Source: Sulfuricurvum sp. IAE1 | GTDB taxonomy: Bacteria > Campylobacterota > Campylobacteria > Campylobacterales > Sulfurimonadaceae | Assembly (NCBI RefSeq): GCF_004347735.1 | Contig: NZ_SLTI01000049.1 | Location: 1 to 64,000 of the forward strand | Direction: 5' to 3' | DNA: 64,000 bases | Part shown: piece by piece, positions 7,517 through 15,256 of the stretch | Layout of the letters: the number at the start of each line of letters is the position of its first letter | Numbering within the stretch: the first letter of the stretch is position 1 | The notes under the pieces: model-generated | What the model was told of the DNA's origin: nothing | The model's input: the letters and a program-made list of their open reading frames with translations, nothing else | Database searches by the model: none | Position numbers and translations under genes: made by a program

Positions 7517-8368
7517 ATGTCTAATGGATGGTCAAATGATTTTTCCGATATTAACAACCTGAATAAGACACTCGGGGGAAATTCTCAAGCCGATAAAAAC
7601 CAAAAAAAGGATGACGGTCGTTTCATTGATATCTTCTATCCACACAATCATACGGCACGGATAGAACAGCTTTTTGTGATGGAGACAACATCAAAAGACC
7701 CATTGCCAAAAAACCTTGTGACCGCCAGTGAGCGCAACGAATTTATAGAAATTGGGTTTCGCTATGGCTTCAAAGAGGGGGCTATCATGGTACTGCTGTT
7801 TTTGGTGTTCGTCATTGTTCAATTCGCAACAACAATGAAGGTTCCGTCGCAAGACACTTCGGCTATTACAAACGGACTGCTGCTGTCGTCTTTGGTGTCC
7901 TTGGCGTATGGTGTTGCGTATTCGATCCATATTACGAAATATGACGTTGGCATCCTGACGTCAAAAACGATCAACTCGCTCCTTGCCGGACGCTTTGCTG
8001 TCGTTGCGATTATCATGCTCTCCGTTGGCTGGGCACTCTGGGCACTCCAAACCTATGTCTATTCCGATCCTTCCGCCATTCTCAAATGGGCGGTTGCTGT
8101 TGTGCCTTCAAAAGAAGGGGGTGGATATGATATAGCCGCGACTGGTTTTTCGTTTGTCATGATACCGTTCGGCGGCTCATTCCCGGTTACGGAATGGTCT
8201 GTGGCATATTCGCTGACCGTGCTTATCCCGGAGCTTTTTTCATCATGGTGGCTGTTGTCTATCATCGCTATGGTTTCGGTAATTGCACCGATTGTTATTG
8301 CGGCTATTCATAAAAAAACCTCTTCTATTTCAGAAGGGCGTGCTCAAACCGAGCTTGACAACTATTGA
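7517..8368 (+). CDS. Polytopic membrane protein of the DNA-processing operon
   Basis: 283 residues: a polar N-terminus of ~90 residues, then about five transmembrane helices (AIMVLLFLVFVIVQFATT, LLLSSLVSLAYGVAYSI, FAVVAIIMLSVGWALWAL, and two near the C-terminus). The stop overlaps the beginning of the coupling-protein frame, so they are probably translated together. In this position it could anchor or stabilise the coupling ATPase or the N-terminally membrane-bound relaxase. Family not recognised. Confidence 0.6.
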   Translation: MSNGWSNDFSDINNLNKTLGGNSQADKNQKKDDGRFIDIFYPHNHTARIEQLFVMETTSKDPLPKNLVTASERNEFIEIGFRYGFKEGAIMVLLFLVFVIVQFATTMKVPSQDTSAITNGLLLSSLVSLAYGVAYSIHITKYDVGILTSKTINSLLAGRFAVVAIIMLSVGWALWALQTYVYSDPSAILKWAVAVVPSKEGGGYDIAATGFSFVMIPFGGSFPVTEWSVAYSLTVLIPELFSSWWLLSIIAMVSVIAPIVIAAIHKKTSSISEGRAQTELDNY

Positions 8369-8382
8369 TTGGATCATTGGTA

Positions 8383-9756
8383 ATGGAATGCAGACTCAAG
8401 CGCTTGTTTAGCAAGGAAAAAGAGCCATACACCCTTATTGGGAAAGGCTTCGCATTGTCGGATACGGGAAAGCGCCATCTTCACGAGATTCGATTTATGG
8501 ACAAATACCGCAGTGGCCATCTGTTTGTTTTTGCCACCACGCAAGTCGGAAAGACGAGGTTGGTAGAATGGATGGCCGAACAGGACATCAAAAAAGGGAA
8601 AAATGTCGTAATCATCGACCCAAAGGTTGACTGGGCCCTCTTTTCAAAAATCTATCAGTCGTGTCTTCAGTCCGGGAGAGAGGAAGATCTTATGCTGCTG
8701 TCGCCAATCTTTCCGCAGTATTCCATCAAAATCAACCCGCTGTCGCACTTTTACATGCCCGAAGAGCCGATCAGTCATATTATGGCCGGTGTGCCTACCG
8801 ACGACGAATTCTTTTACAACGTAGCCCTTGACGCAACAACCTTTATTGTACGTTGCACGCTGATGCTCAAACGGTTCAAAAAGGATTATTCGCCATTGCG
8901 CTTCGAGGACATTGCGAGCAAAGCATCATACAAAGGGATCACCGAGCTAAAAGAGAGCATTCTTGGGCTTGATGACCCGGAACAGCCAAAACTAAAAGTC
9001 CTTGGAGAACAAATCCTTGAATCGCCGCAGGATTACTTCTCGAAGGTCACAAACACGCTGAGAACCACACTGACACAGATGACGATCGGATCGATATCCA
9101 CCATCATTGGTAGCGCAGAAAAAAACGAATTCATCGATCGGATCGAGAGGGGCAAGGGGGTGGTATTGTACGTTCAGACCGGATCGATGCTGACCAAAAA
9201 AACGGCCGATATTCTGGGCAAGGTTGTTGTGTCCATGATCCAGTCCGTGTCGGGGCGATTTTACGCTTCGGGGTTAAAGTTCAAACACCCTCTATGCCTC
9301 TACATCGATGAGATGAGCAACTGTGTTTATAGGGGCATTGAGGACGCATTCAACAAAGGAGGCTCGTCCGGGCTGTGCATCACCGGCTTGACGCAGAGTA
9401 TGGCCGACATTATCACGGAGATCGGTGAAGATCGGGCCAGAAAATTGTTTGACAACACCAACACAAAAATCTTTGGCCGGATGAACGATATAGGGAGCGC
9501 CAAGATTGTTACCGACTTCGGTGGAGTAATGAATCGCCACGCATCGATGTTTAATTCCGATGGAAACATCGTCGCCAGAGAGGTGGAAGAATCCGTTATC
9601 AAGCTCGAAGAGCCGATTCGCCTCAAGCAGCGGGAAATCTATTATTTCGGCTTTGAGGGGCAATTTGTAGGGAAGATAGCGCCGGTCGAGTCGAGCGAGA
9701 TTATGGTCAAACCTCCAAAAATCATCAAAGGGTTTGATGAGGAGGTTGGGTCGTGA
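8383..9756 (+). CDS. traD: Type IV coupling protein (VirD4/TraD-like ATPase)
   Basis: About 457 residues. Walker A is TTQVGKTRLVEW (~50-62) and Walker B LCLYIDEMSN (~305). The gap between them contains the TraD/VirD4 hallmarks VIIDPKVDW and INPLSHF; the C-terminal part has GLTQSMADI, the sensor segment typical of coupling proteins. It lacks the usual N-terminal membrane helices, which may be supplied by the membrane protein just upstream. It would bring the relaxase-DNA complex to the mating channel. I use ATG 8383; a TTG at 8365 would add six residues. The end overlaps the relaxase start. Confidence 0.85.
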   Translation: MECRLKRLFSKEKEPYTLIGKGFALSDTGKRHLHEIRFMDKYRSGHLFVFATTQVGKTRLVEWMAEQDIKKGKNVVIIDPKVDWALFSKIYQSCLQSGREEDLMLLSPIFPQYSIKINPLSHFYMPEEPISHIMAGVPTDDEFFYNVALDATTFIVRCTLMLKRFKKDYSPLRFEDIASKASYKGITELKESILGLDDPEQPKLKVLGEQILESPQDYFSKVTNTLRTTLTQMTIGSISTIIGSAEKNEFIDRIERGKGVVLYVQTGSMLTKKTADILGKVVVSMIQSVSGRFYASGLKFKHPLCLYIDEMSNCVYRGIEDAFNKGGSSGLCITGLTQSMADIITEIGEDRARKLFDNTNTKIFGRMNDIGSAKIVTDFGGVMNRHASMFNSDGNIVAREVEESVIKLEEPIRLKQREIYYFGFEGQFVGKIAPVESSEIMVKPPKIIKGFDEEVGS

Positions 9757-11474
9757 AAAAATCCCCCGTCAAGTCTTTCATTCAGGATGTTGGCGTGTTG
9801 GTGCTCGGGGCATCCTCCCTATTTGTTTTTGCCGGTGCGTTCATCGTCTATTCTGAAACAGGGTCGTTTTATTTTGACTGGGAAACAGTAAAGTACAGCA
9901 TTGTTGACAACATCCCAGTGCTCCTGTTCGCGCTACTTTTGATGGCTGTTGCCCTGTTTGCCGTGGTGAACTATTTCCTGTGGGCTATGGCGCAACGAAA
10001 AAACTGCCAGATTCAGTATGTTGACCTGGCGCAGATTGCGCCTATCTGGCTCGAATACAATGAAGTAGAAAACAATATCCGCGAAAAAATCACCGCCGAA
10101 ACTGCTCAAACCGAAGGTGACAAGGGGCAGGAAAGGGTATTGACCAATGTGCTGGCCACCCGCGCCTTGGAGTTTGAAACCCAGAGGGTGCGCGATTTTG
10201 TCAAGAACATCCTGATACCGAATGCGGATAAATTCGATGAATACGAGACAGGCATGATGTTTGACCTTTTACGCATGCTTGAATCGAACCGCGACCTCAC
10301 CAGTGTTGCAACCCTTTGTCCGAAAGATCCTGAGCGTCAGATGTATAGCGACAAGGCGGCTACGCTCGATGGAAAGACAATGTATGAAATTCTCGGGGAA
10401 TTCACCCTTCTTGACCATACGATCCGGGTGGCTGAGATTATGGTCGCTATGCACGAAAAGAATACTGACCGCCTCACGGTTGGACCGTTGTTTAGCCGCG
10501 TGGTGATCACCGCTATTTCGCACGACATCGGGAAAATCATTGTTAAAAATTCAACTCTCCGCATTACGGGAGAAATGTATCACAAGACGCCTCATGAGCA
10601 CATCAGCGTCATGATGCTTCAGGAGATGTACCCGGAATACAAGCACTCCAAAAGTGTCGCCGATGCCATCCGTAGCCATCACCTTGGAAAGGTTGAGGGT
10701 ACGCTTCCGCAACTCTTGAAAGATGCCGATAAAAAGGCGAGGGAAGTAGAGTTTGGCGAGTGGCGCATTCGAAATAAAAACGCAGTAGCTTCAAATGCGC
10801 AAACAACATCAACATCGGTTGAAAATGAGGCAAAAGTCGAACCGATAACGGCAGAGCAATCGGCTCCTGAGACGGTCCCGTTTGAAGACTTTGGTGAAGC
10901 TGCCGCTGCTGAACATGCAGAACTTTCGGGCCCTGAAGAGCCCATAAGCACACATTCTGCCGAGAGTCGTCCAAAGAAGAAGCAAACAAAAGATGACGCA
11001 GTTGTTGCAGCGCCCAAAGATGATGAACCCGACTTTGACTATCTTGAGGCGAAGGGTGAGGCTTTGGTACGAGAGCTTCACGGCGGGATTAATAATATCG
11101 CCGCGGGCACTGCGTTTAATAGACAAAAAATACTTGGCGTTTCATTCGGAGACATGGTTATTTTTGAATATATCTTTTTCAAAAATGCTATCGAAAAAAC
11201 AATAGGGCGACGGATCGACAACAAGGTTTTCTCAAATATCGTCGATCAGCTCAAGGCCGCCGGGGTTGTCAAACTGATCGATACGGAAAAGGGCTTCTTT
11301 GTGTCGCGATTTATTCTTGAATTCCCAACGCGGAAAGATGAAGGGAATTTCATCCCGGTGTCGGGCGAATTCTTTGGTCTATCCGCAGATGAGCTTGAAG
11401 AATCAAAGCGGCTTAACCCGGTTTTGAGGGGGGTAAACGTAAGACCCTATAAAAATTCCGAGAAGGCAAACTGA
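9753..11474 (+). CDS. traI: MOBH-family relaxase (TraI_2, HD-domain) with N-terminal membrane helices
   Basis: 573 residues starting at a GTG that overlaps the coupling-protein stop. The central domain carries the HD hydrolase-type metal motif ISHDIGK (~257) followed by HKTPHEH and IRSHHLG, the signature of MOBH relaxases such as TraI of SXT/R391. Two hydrophobic segments at ~10-35 and ~53-80 predict a membrane-bound N-terminus, which I do not know from the SXT enzyme. Residues ~340-430 are a low-complexity acidic linker; the C-terminal ~140 residues (HGGINNIAAGTAFN..., VFSNIVDQLKAAGVV) resemble the winged-helix C-terminal domain of the family. It would nick oriT and pilot the strand. Confidence 0.8.
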   Translation: MKKSPVKSFIQDVGVLVLGASSLFVFAGAFIVYSETGSFYFDWETVKYSIVDNIPVLLFALLLMAVALFAVVNYFLWAMAQRKNCQIQYVDLAQIAPIWLEYNEVENNIREKITAETAQTEGDKGQERVLTNVLATRALEFETQRVRDFVKNILIPNADKFDEYETGMMFDLLRMLESNRDLTSVATLCPKDPERQMYSDKAATLDGKTMYEILGEFTLLDHTIRVAEIMVAMHEKNTDRLTVGPLFSRVVITAISHDIGKIIVKNSTLRITGEMYHKTPHEHISVMMLQEMYPEYKHSKSVADAIRSHHLGKVEGTLPQLLKDADKKAREVEFGEWRIRNKNAVASNAQTTSTSVENEAKVEPITAEQSAPETVPFEDFGEAAAAEHAELSGPEEPISTHSAESRPKKKQTKDDAVVAAPKDDEPDFDYLEAKGEALVRELHGGINNIAAGTAFNRQKILGVSFGDMVIFEYIFFKNAIEKTIGRRIDNKVFSNIVDQLKAAGVVKLIDTEKGFFVSRFILEFPTRKDEGNFIPVSGEFFGLSADELEESKRLNPVLRGVNVRPYKNSEKAN

Positions 11475-11475
11475 T

Positions 11476-11691
11476 ATGAAAAATAATAGCCAGAAAATTA
11501 TTGAGATCAAAGACGATTCAGGAATGAAGGTGGCAACCGTCACGATTGAGACGCCTGATGGCTACGGCGTCAAGGAGTTTGCCAAATTCCACCACACCAT
11601 AATAAAAAAAGTTCGCAGAAGATTGTTGGAGATTGCGATAGACAACGAACTTGACAAACTTGGCGAAGGAGGGAAGGGCGATGGCAAATGA
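11476..11691 (+). CDS. Small hypothetical protein following the relaxase
   Basis: 71 residues, starting three bases after the relaxase stop. Contains a beta-rich N-terminal half (IIEIKDDSGMKVATVTIETP) and a basic helix (FHHTIIKKVRRRLLEIAID). The spacing says it belongs to the DNA-processing operon; it may be an accessory DNA-binding protein of the relaxosome. Family not recognised. Confidence 0.5.
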   Translation: MKNNSQKIIEIKDDSGMKVATVTIETPDGYGVKEFAKFHHTIIKKVRRRLLEIAIDNELDKLGEGGKGDGK

Positions 11692-11959
11692 GAAGAAAGC
11701 GATCATCAATACCTATGAAGCGCAGCTTGCTTACGACGTTCTCCTGAGAACTGAAAAGATATTTCGATTCCTACGCATGAATTCAGGCCCGATTATTGAT
11801 CCCGAGCGGGCGCTCATGTGGCAGAAGCGATACGAAGAGCTTGCGATCGCAAACGCAGAGTTCCTCGAAGAACTAGCAATGGATATTGGGAGACCTGAAC
11901 TTTATTCGGATTCAAAATATCTAACGGCAACAAAAAACAAGTTGCTTCAAAAGCCTTGA
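11681..11959 (+). CDS. Small helical hypothetical protein
   Basis: 92 residues from MANEKKAIINTYEAQL; it overlaps the previous gene by 11 bases. Predicted all-helical (AYDVLLRTEKIFRFL, MWQKRYEELAIANAEFLEELAM). It is the last gene of the operon before the structured RNA. Function unknown. Confidence 0.5.
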   Translation: MANEKKAIINTYEAQLAYDVLLRTEKIFRFLRMNSGPIIDPERALMWQKRYEELAIANAEFLEELAMDIGRPELYSDSKYLTATKNKLLQKP

Positions 11960-12382
11960 CATTGCTGTGAATTTTTTATAGAATTTTCACATGTCATTAT
12001 CCTATAAGGATTGAAGAGGTTTTTCAGAGCTTGCCCCAAAGCAAGCCAATAAACGATTTTTCCGCCGAAAAATTGTTGTCCCCGTCGATTGCAAGACACA
12101 GTGGATCTGGAACGACCTGGCGCGACCTCATGCCGACATCATGGAAAGGGCGTCTTAAAGAATGGCTATGAGTTGCGGCGGCAGCGTATATTTCGGTCAA
12201 CTGGCCGAGTTGAAACCCCTTAAATTGCGGGGAAGTCCTGCCAAGGATACGGTAGGAAAACGCTTTTGAAAAAAAGCGATGTAGGGATACTCTACCCTAA
12301 AAATCCGTATCATAGGGATAACCCGCAGCCGAGGGCCTACGTTATGAAGATATGGTGGAGACCGCAGAGGTCTTTGAAAGAG

Positions 12383-12393
12383 TTGGTAGCTCC
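12383..12393 (+). promoter_or_regulatory. 11-nt antisense to the element-wide ribosome-binding site
   Basis: TTGGTAGCTCC is an exact complement of GGAGCTACCAA, the ribosome-binding site in front of many genes at 14-33 kb. It sits in the P6 region of the intron-like RNA, where GAG/CTC can pair and leave TTGGTAG as a loop. A trans-acting role is inference; the segment also resembles a tRNA D-arm. Confidence 0.45.
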
Positions 12394-12725
12394 GCCTCTA
12401 AAGTTTCCCCCATGTCTTCACAATACGGCCCAGGTTCAGAGACTAATAAATCCAAGCTGCTTCTACGACTTAACAATCATTATTCCGTTTTTCAATCATT
12501 GTCGCATTTTATTCAGAGTATCCACCTGGATGGGAGGCAAACCGGCGACGTCGCTGTGATTGTTATTCGTATTGGCCGCTTGGTATAGGGCGCAAGCCAC
12601 TATCTCCATCCCCTTATCTTTATCTCCCTCTTTTGCAACTTCAAACACGTCTTTTTTAGTTGACACACCACATCGGTCTGTCCTTTTAAGCCATTACACG
12701 AATAAATACCTACAAGGAGCACATC

Positions 12726-13211
12726 ATGGCAGAAACAGTAGAAAAAGCGCAAAACCAAAAGGGCCCTGCGCCGAAGCAGAAGCTTTCCCCGAAAGAGCGC
12801 TACGAGCAGCGTCAGGAAGGAAAGCGTAGAGTGGTAGAGAACAATCCGAATGCGATCGTATTCGTTCCGGAATCACCAGTTGCACGGCGCTTGACAAATG
12901 CAATCCAGCTCATCGATTCAGCGGACGCAATCATGCGCTCGCAGGCTGGGTTGGAAGTAGAATTCAAAGATTTTGAAGAACATCTCAAAGAGTTCCACGC
13001 TATCTCGACAGTCCTTGAAGAAAAAGGGAAAGCGATGCTCGCTTTGATTGCAAAAAACGATAAAGTCCAGACGCGCTTTATCCGCAACCGCTTTGTTCGC
13101 GGTGTGGTCGAAGATATGCGCAAAGAGATCAAAAAAGCCGCAGCAACCGGATCGGCAAAACCGGAAGCGGCACCAGCAAAAGAGGGAGAGCCAGCGACCA
13201 CAAAGAAATGA
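12726..13211 (+). CDS. Hypothetical helical protein encoded inside the intron-like RNA
   Basis: 161 residues, start after ACAAGGAGCACATC. N-terminus is Lys/Pro/Gln-rich and disordered, the middle (LTNAIQLIDSADAIMRSQAG, FEEHLKEFHAISTVLEEKGK) is helical, and the C-terminus is an Ala/Glu/Lys tail. It has no LAGLIDADG, GIY-YIG or HNH motif, so it is not a homing endonuclease, which is what a group I intron ORF would normally be. It looks like a cytosolic structural or nucleoid-type plasmid protein. Confidence 0.7.
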   Translation: MAETVEKAQNQKGPAPKQKLSPKERYEQRQEGKRRVVENNPNAIVFVPESPVARRLTNAIQLIDSADAIMRSQAGLEVEFKDFEEHLKEFHAISTVLEEKGKAMLALIAKNDKVQTRFIRNRFVRGVVEDMRKEIKKAAATGSAKPEAAPAKEGEPATTKK

Positions 13212-13386
13212 GTGGTCCCTGGTTGATAGGGGATCGGCGATAAAACGGCGCTCGAAAAATGGGGCGCACGATCGTACAACCGATCGCGTGAAGATATAGT
13301 CCGCTCTGCACGGAGACGTGCAGCAGTTCACCTTTTTAAGGCACATACCTTTCCGAACACATGGTATTTCAACCAAAGGAGGGAGT

Positions 13387-13455
13387 ATGTCAACAAAAAC
13401 CCTTTATAGTCACACTATTGCATTGGTTAGTCAAAAAGGTCATCGCGTCTTCTAA
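13387..13455 (+). CDS. Possible 22-residue peptide downstream of the intron
   Basis: ATG at 13387 preceded by AAAGGAGGGAGT, the strongest ribosome-binding site nearby, encoding MSTKTLYSHTIALVSQKGHR and two more residues. It lies just after the predicted intron 3' end and before a GC-rich hairpin region (13465-13515). It could be a leader peptide. If the exon began at GGT after the splice site, the frame would continue in from ATGTCATTATCCTAT at 11991. Confidence 0.35.
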   Translation: MSTKTLYSHTIALVSQKGHRVF

Positions 13456-13590
13456 ATGGAGAAGCGAGCCGCCGCCCTTTAGGGGGTGGTCCTAACGTCT
13501 TCGATGCGGCGGTATGTGTCTTGAAGAGGTGAACGCTCATGATCTGGCGATTCATGGGGAACATAAAGGAAAAGCAATTTTATCGATCAT

Positions 13591-13652
13591 CTTTTCCCGT
13601 AGGGGTAGTTCAATACCCCTCACGGGCTCCGTATTGCACTACTAAGGGAAGC
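13591..13652 (+). promoter_or_regulatory. Structured leader class A, copy 1
   Basis: Outer stem TTCCC/GGGAA encloses the hairpin GGGGTA-TACCCC and then CACGGGCTCCGTATTGC. GCTCCGTA (13626-13633) can pair with TATGGAGC (13693-13700), the ribosome-binding site of the gene at 13707. The same arrangement recurs at 14217, 15124, 16282, 28128 and 29228. Confidence 0.5.
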
Positions 13653-13706
13653 AAAATCTACAAGATCGAGTTACCTGAATGCGAGATCGCTTTATGGAGC
13701 AAAAAA

Positions 13707-13928
13707 ATGTTAATATATTTGACAATACAGTTTTTTAGAATAGTCTATGGATGGGCGAGAAATCGCAATGGACGCTTTGTGCGGATTATCGGTGACATTG
13801 CTTACGCAATGGGTATTGGTATAGCAGGAAACGGCCTGTATAACTGGTTGACAAACCAGCCATTCACAATTTTCGCTATCTTTGTGGGAGTCTTGGGTAT
13901 AATCTTCGGATCAATACTTAAAAGATAA
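13707..13928 (+). CDS. Small two-helix membrane protein
   Basis: 73 residues. I choose ATG 13707 (TATGGAGC seven bases before it) over an open frame from 13539, because that upstream part runs through a structured leader. Two hydrophobic segments (LIYLTIQFFRIVYGW and FTIFAIFVGVLGIIFGSIL) flank a basic loop. Function unknown; it begins a run of tiny membrane proteins. Confidence 0.5.
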   Translation: MLIYLTIQFFRIVYGWARNRNGRFVRIIGDIAYAMGIGIAGNGLYNWLTNQPFTIFAIFVGVLGIIFGSILKR

Positions 13929-13957
13929 CTACGAAAAATTAATATAAAGGAGAAGCT

Positions 13958-14077
13958 ATGTCAGTCCTCATTGCAAAGATCGTCATTGGCGGTTTTATTG
14001 CTTTTGCAGGTATTCTTGCCATTGGAAAGCTTATTGCTGAACATGACGAGAAGAAAGGGCATTGCGACCTATCATAA
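13958..14077 (+). CDS. 39-residue membrane peptide
   Basis: Starts after AAAGGAGAAGCT, a very good ribosome-binding site. Sequence MSVLIAKIVIGGFIAFAGIL plus a charged tail (AEHDEKKGHCDLS): one transmembrane helix. Too short for most gene finders. Same small-membrane-protein group as its neighbours. Confidence 0.5.
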   Translation: MSVLIAKIVIGGFIAFAGILAIGKLIAEHDEKKGHCDLS

Positions 14078-14143
14078 AAGCGCGGTGATTTGCGCTTCAA
14101 AATAAATAAAGAGGGCTGAGACGTCCTCCGGAATCAAATAATA

Positions 14144-14202
14144 CCCATCGCGCTGATGCGCCGGTTCTTCGGAACTGCCTCGAAAGAGGGATGGGTTTTT
14201 CT
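14144..14202 (+). terminator. Branched rho-independent terminator
   Basis: CCCATC (14144-14149) pairs with GATGGG followed by TTTTTCTC; inside are a GCGC hairpin and GGTTCTTCGGAAC. The terminator after SSB (15056-15103) has a similar branched form. Confidence 0.5.
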
Positions 14203-14216
14203 CGTTCTACACTAAT

Positions 14217-14300
14217 GTTACTCCCGAAAAGGGGATCTGAAATATGTATCTCCTTTAGGGATACCTCTATTTATTCAGCTCCTTTTTTCGGAAGTAATAA
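14217..14300 (+). promoter_or_regulatory. Structured leader class A, copy 2
   Basis: Outer stem around CCGAAAA / TTTTCGG (14223 and 14284). Inside, TATCTCC/GGGATA pairing is possible. AGCTCCTTTT (14277-14286) is a perfect 10-nt complement of AAAAGGAGCT (14355-14364), the ribosome-binding site of the gene at 14372. Confidence 0.55.
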
Positions 14301-14371
14301 CCTTCAAGTCTGTTAAATACCAAACCAAGCCCAACGTCTCACAGGCGCGTTGGCAAAAGGAGCTACCACTC

Positions 14372-14554
14372 ATGTTAAATCAAGCTATTGACTGCCGCAC
14401 AGGCTATGTTGCACCAGTTAAGAACGTTCGCGTTTCAAATAAAGTTGGTCAAGTGAGCAATCACTCAAACCTTATTAGTTTCGCGGCATACGCGATGATT
14501 GTTACTGCTGTTGTTCTTGTTGTGTACAAAGCAATGGCTGTAGCGGCTCAGTAA
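14372..14554 (+). CDS. 60-residue single-helix membrane protein
   Basis: Preceded by GGAGCTACC (14359-14367). Polar basic N-terminus with one Cys, then one long transmembrane helix (FAAYAMIVTAVVLVVYKAMA). Ten bases before the SSB gene, so probably co-transcribed with it. Function unknown. Confidence 0.55.
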   Translation: MLNQAIDCRTGYVAPVKNVRVSNKVGQVSNHSNLISFAAYAMIVTAVVLVVYKAMAVAAQ

Positions 14555-14563
14555 GGAAACCCT

Positions 14564-15031
14564 ATGTATAACAAAATCATCCTGGTTGGAAATCTTACCC
14601 GCGATATCGAACTTCGCTATTCGCAAAACGGTTCCGCGATTGCCAATACGGCTATCGCTACCAGTCGCCGCTTCACGGTGAACGGAGAGAAGAAAGAGGA
14701 GACGTGTTTCGTCGATATCACTTTCTTTGGCCGTTCCGGTGAGGTCGCCAACCAATACCTTCGAAAAGGATCAAAAATCCTCGTTGAGGGTCGGCTTCAC
14801 TTTGAACAGTGGACCGATCAACAATCCGGGCAAAAGCGCTCCAAACACTCCGTCATTGTAGAAAGTATGCAAATGCTCGATACACGACAGGGTGGCGGCG
14901 ATCAAGGCTATGAAGAACAGGGCGGGTATTCTGCTCCTGCATCTTCTGCGCCACGAACGCCGCAAAAAGTGCCGATGCCTGAAAGCAACCTCCCGGAGGT
15001 TGACATCAGCGAGGAGGATATACCCTTTTAG
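14564..15031 (+). CDS. ssb: Single-stranded DNA-binding protein
   Basis: 155 residues. OB-fold domain 1-~105 with the family motifs MYNKIILVGNLTRDIELRY, GSAIANTAIATSRRF, TCFVDITFFGRSGEVANQY and LVEGRLHFEQWTDQQSGQKR. A Gly/Gln/Pro linker follows, and the acidic C-terminal tip DISEEDIPF is the docking peptide for partner proteins. Together with Bet and the exonuclease downstream it forms a lambda Red-like single-strand-annealing module, as in SXT/R391 elements. Confidence 0.95.
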   Translation: MYNKIILVGNLTRDIELRYSQNGSAIANTAIATSRRFTVNGEKKEETCFVDITFFGRSGEVANQYLRKGSKILVEGRLHFEQWTDQQSGQKRSKHSVIVESMQMLDTRQGGGDQGYEEQGGYSAPASSAPRTPQKVPMPESNLPEVDISEEDIPF

Positions 15032-15054
15032 AAAAAACCGTTCAACCGGTTTTT
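15032..15054 (+). terminator. Rho-independent terminator after ssb
   Basis: AAAACCG-TTCAA-CCGGTTTTT directly after the stop codon; short stem, T-run. Confidence 0.6.
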
Positions 15055-15055
15055 G

Positions 15056-15103
15056 GCCCCACGCATAAATGCTGGTTTCCGGCACTAAGCTGGGGCTTTT
15101 TTT
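15056..15103 (+). terminator. Second, branched terminator after ssb
   Basis: GCCCCA pairs with TGGGGC, followed by seven T; an inner CCGG hairpin is present. Similar in shape to the element at 14144. Confidence 0.6.
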
Positions 15104-15123
15104 CGTTTTAACCATCTACTATT

Positions 15124-15256
15124 TACACCCACAAAGGGAGTTCCAATCTCCCTTGCGGGTGTATTGTGCAGCTCCTTTTGTGGATGCAAATCCAAACTCG
15201 ATGCCACAAAATTCAAAATCCTCACGGCACTCGTTTTAGAGGTAAAGGAGTTACCA
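15124..15256 (+). promoter_or_regulatory. Structured leader class A, copy 3 (bet leader)
   Basis: Outer stem CCACAAA/TTTGTGG, hairpin GGGAG-CTCCC, then GCGGGTGTATTGTG. AGCTCCTTT (15170-15178) can pair with AAAGGAGTT (15244-15252) at the bet ribosome-binding site. A second hairpin follows with the conserved loop ACAAAATTCAAAATCCTCA. The whole leader is a close relative of the one at 29228-29360. Confidence 0.6.

Larger units (their letters stand above)
12000..13362 (+). ncRNA. Group I intron-like RNA (IA/td-like) with internal ORF
   Basis: Conserved core elements occur in order. P3 5' strand ACCCCTT (12215-12221). P4 5' TTGCGGG (12225-12231) pairs with CCCGCAG (12322-12328). The R-like element is GTTCAGAGACTA (P7 5' GACTA, 12441-12445). 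P3 3' is AATGGGG (13258-13264). A P8 hairpin covers 13267-13290. The S element AAGATATAGTCC (13291-13302) has TAGTC pairing with GACTA. The P9 hairpin CTGCAC-GGAGAC-GTGCAG (13306-13323) is nearly the same as in the phage T4 td intron, where a similar AACAnnATG 3' end follows. The P5-P6 interval is rich in hairpins. The exact splice sites are not proven; 5' end near 12000-12010 and 3' end near 13362 are estimates. Between P7 5' and P3 3' lies a 161-codon gene. Confidence 0.65.

Noticed and set aside
12374-12400. Possible tRNA (AGTTGGTAGCTC resembles a D-arm)
   Set aside because: No acceptor, anticodon or T arm (GGTTCGA) can be folded around it.
12266-12588. Overlapping plus-strand ORFs of 78-97 residues in the intron-like RNA
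   Set aside because: They run through the conserved P4-P7 elements and lack ribosome-binding sites; structure explains the sequence better.
12726-13211. The intron ORF as a homing endonuclease
   Set aside because: No LAGLIDADG, GIY-YIG, HNH or His-Cys motif is visible; it is a helical, disordered-ended protein.
14101-14210. TPP-riboswitch-like CTGAGA near 14116
   Set aside because: Only this short string matches; the second conserved part (ACCTGATCTGGRTAATRCC) is absent.
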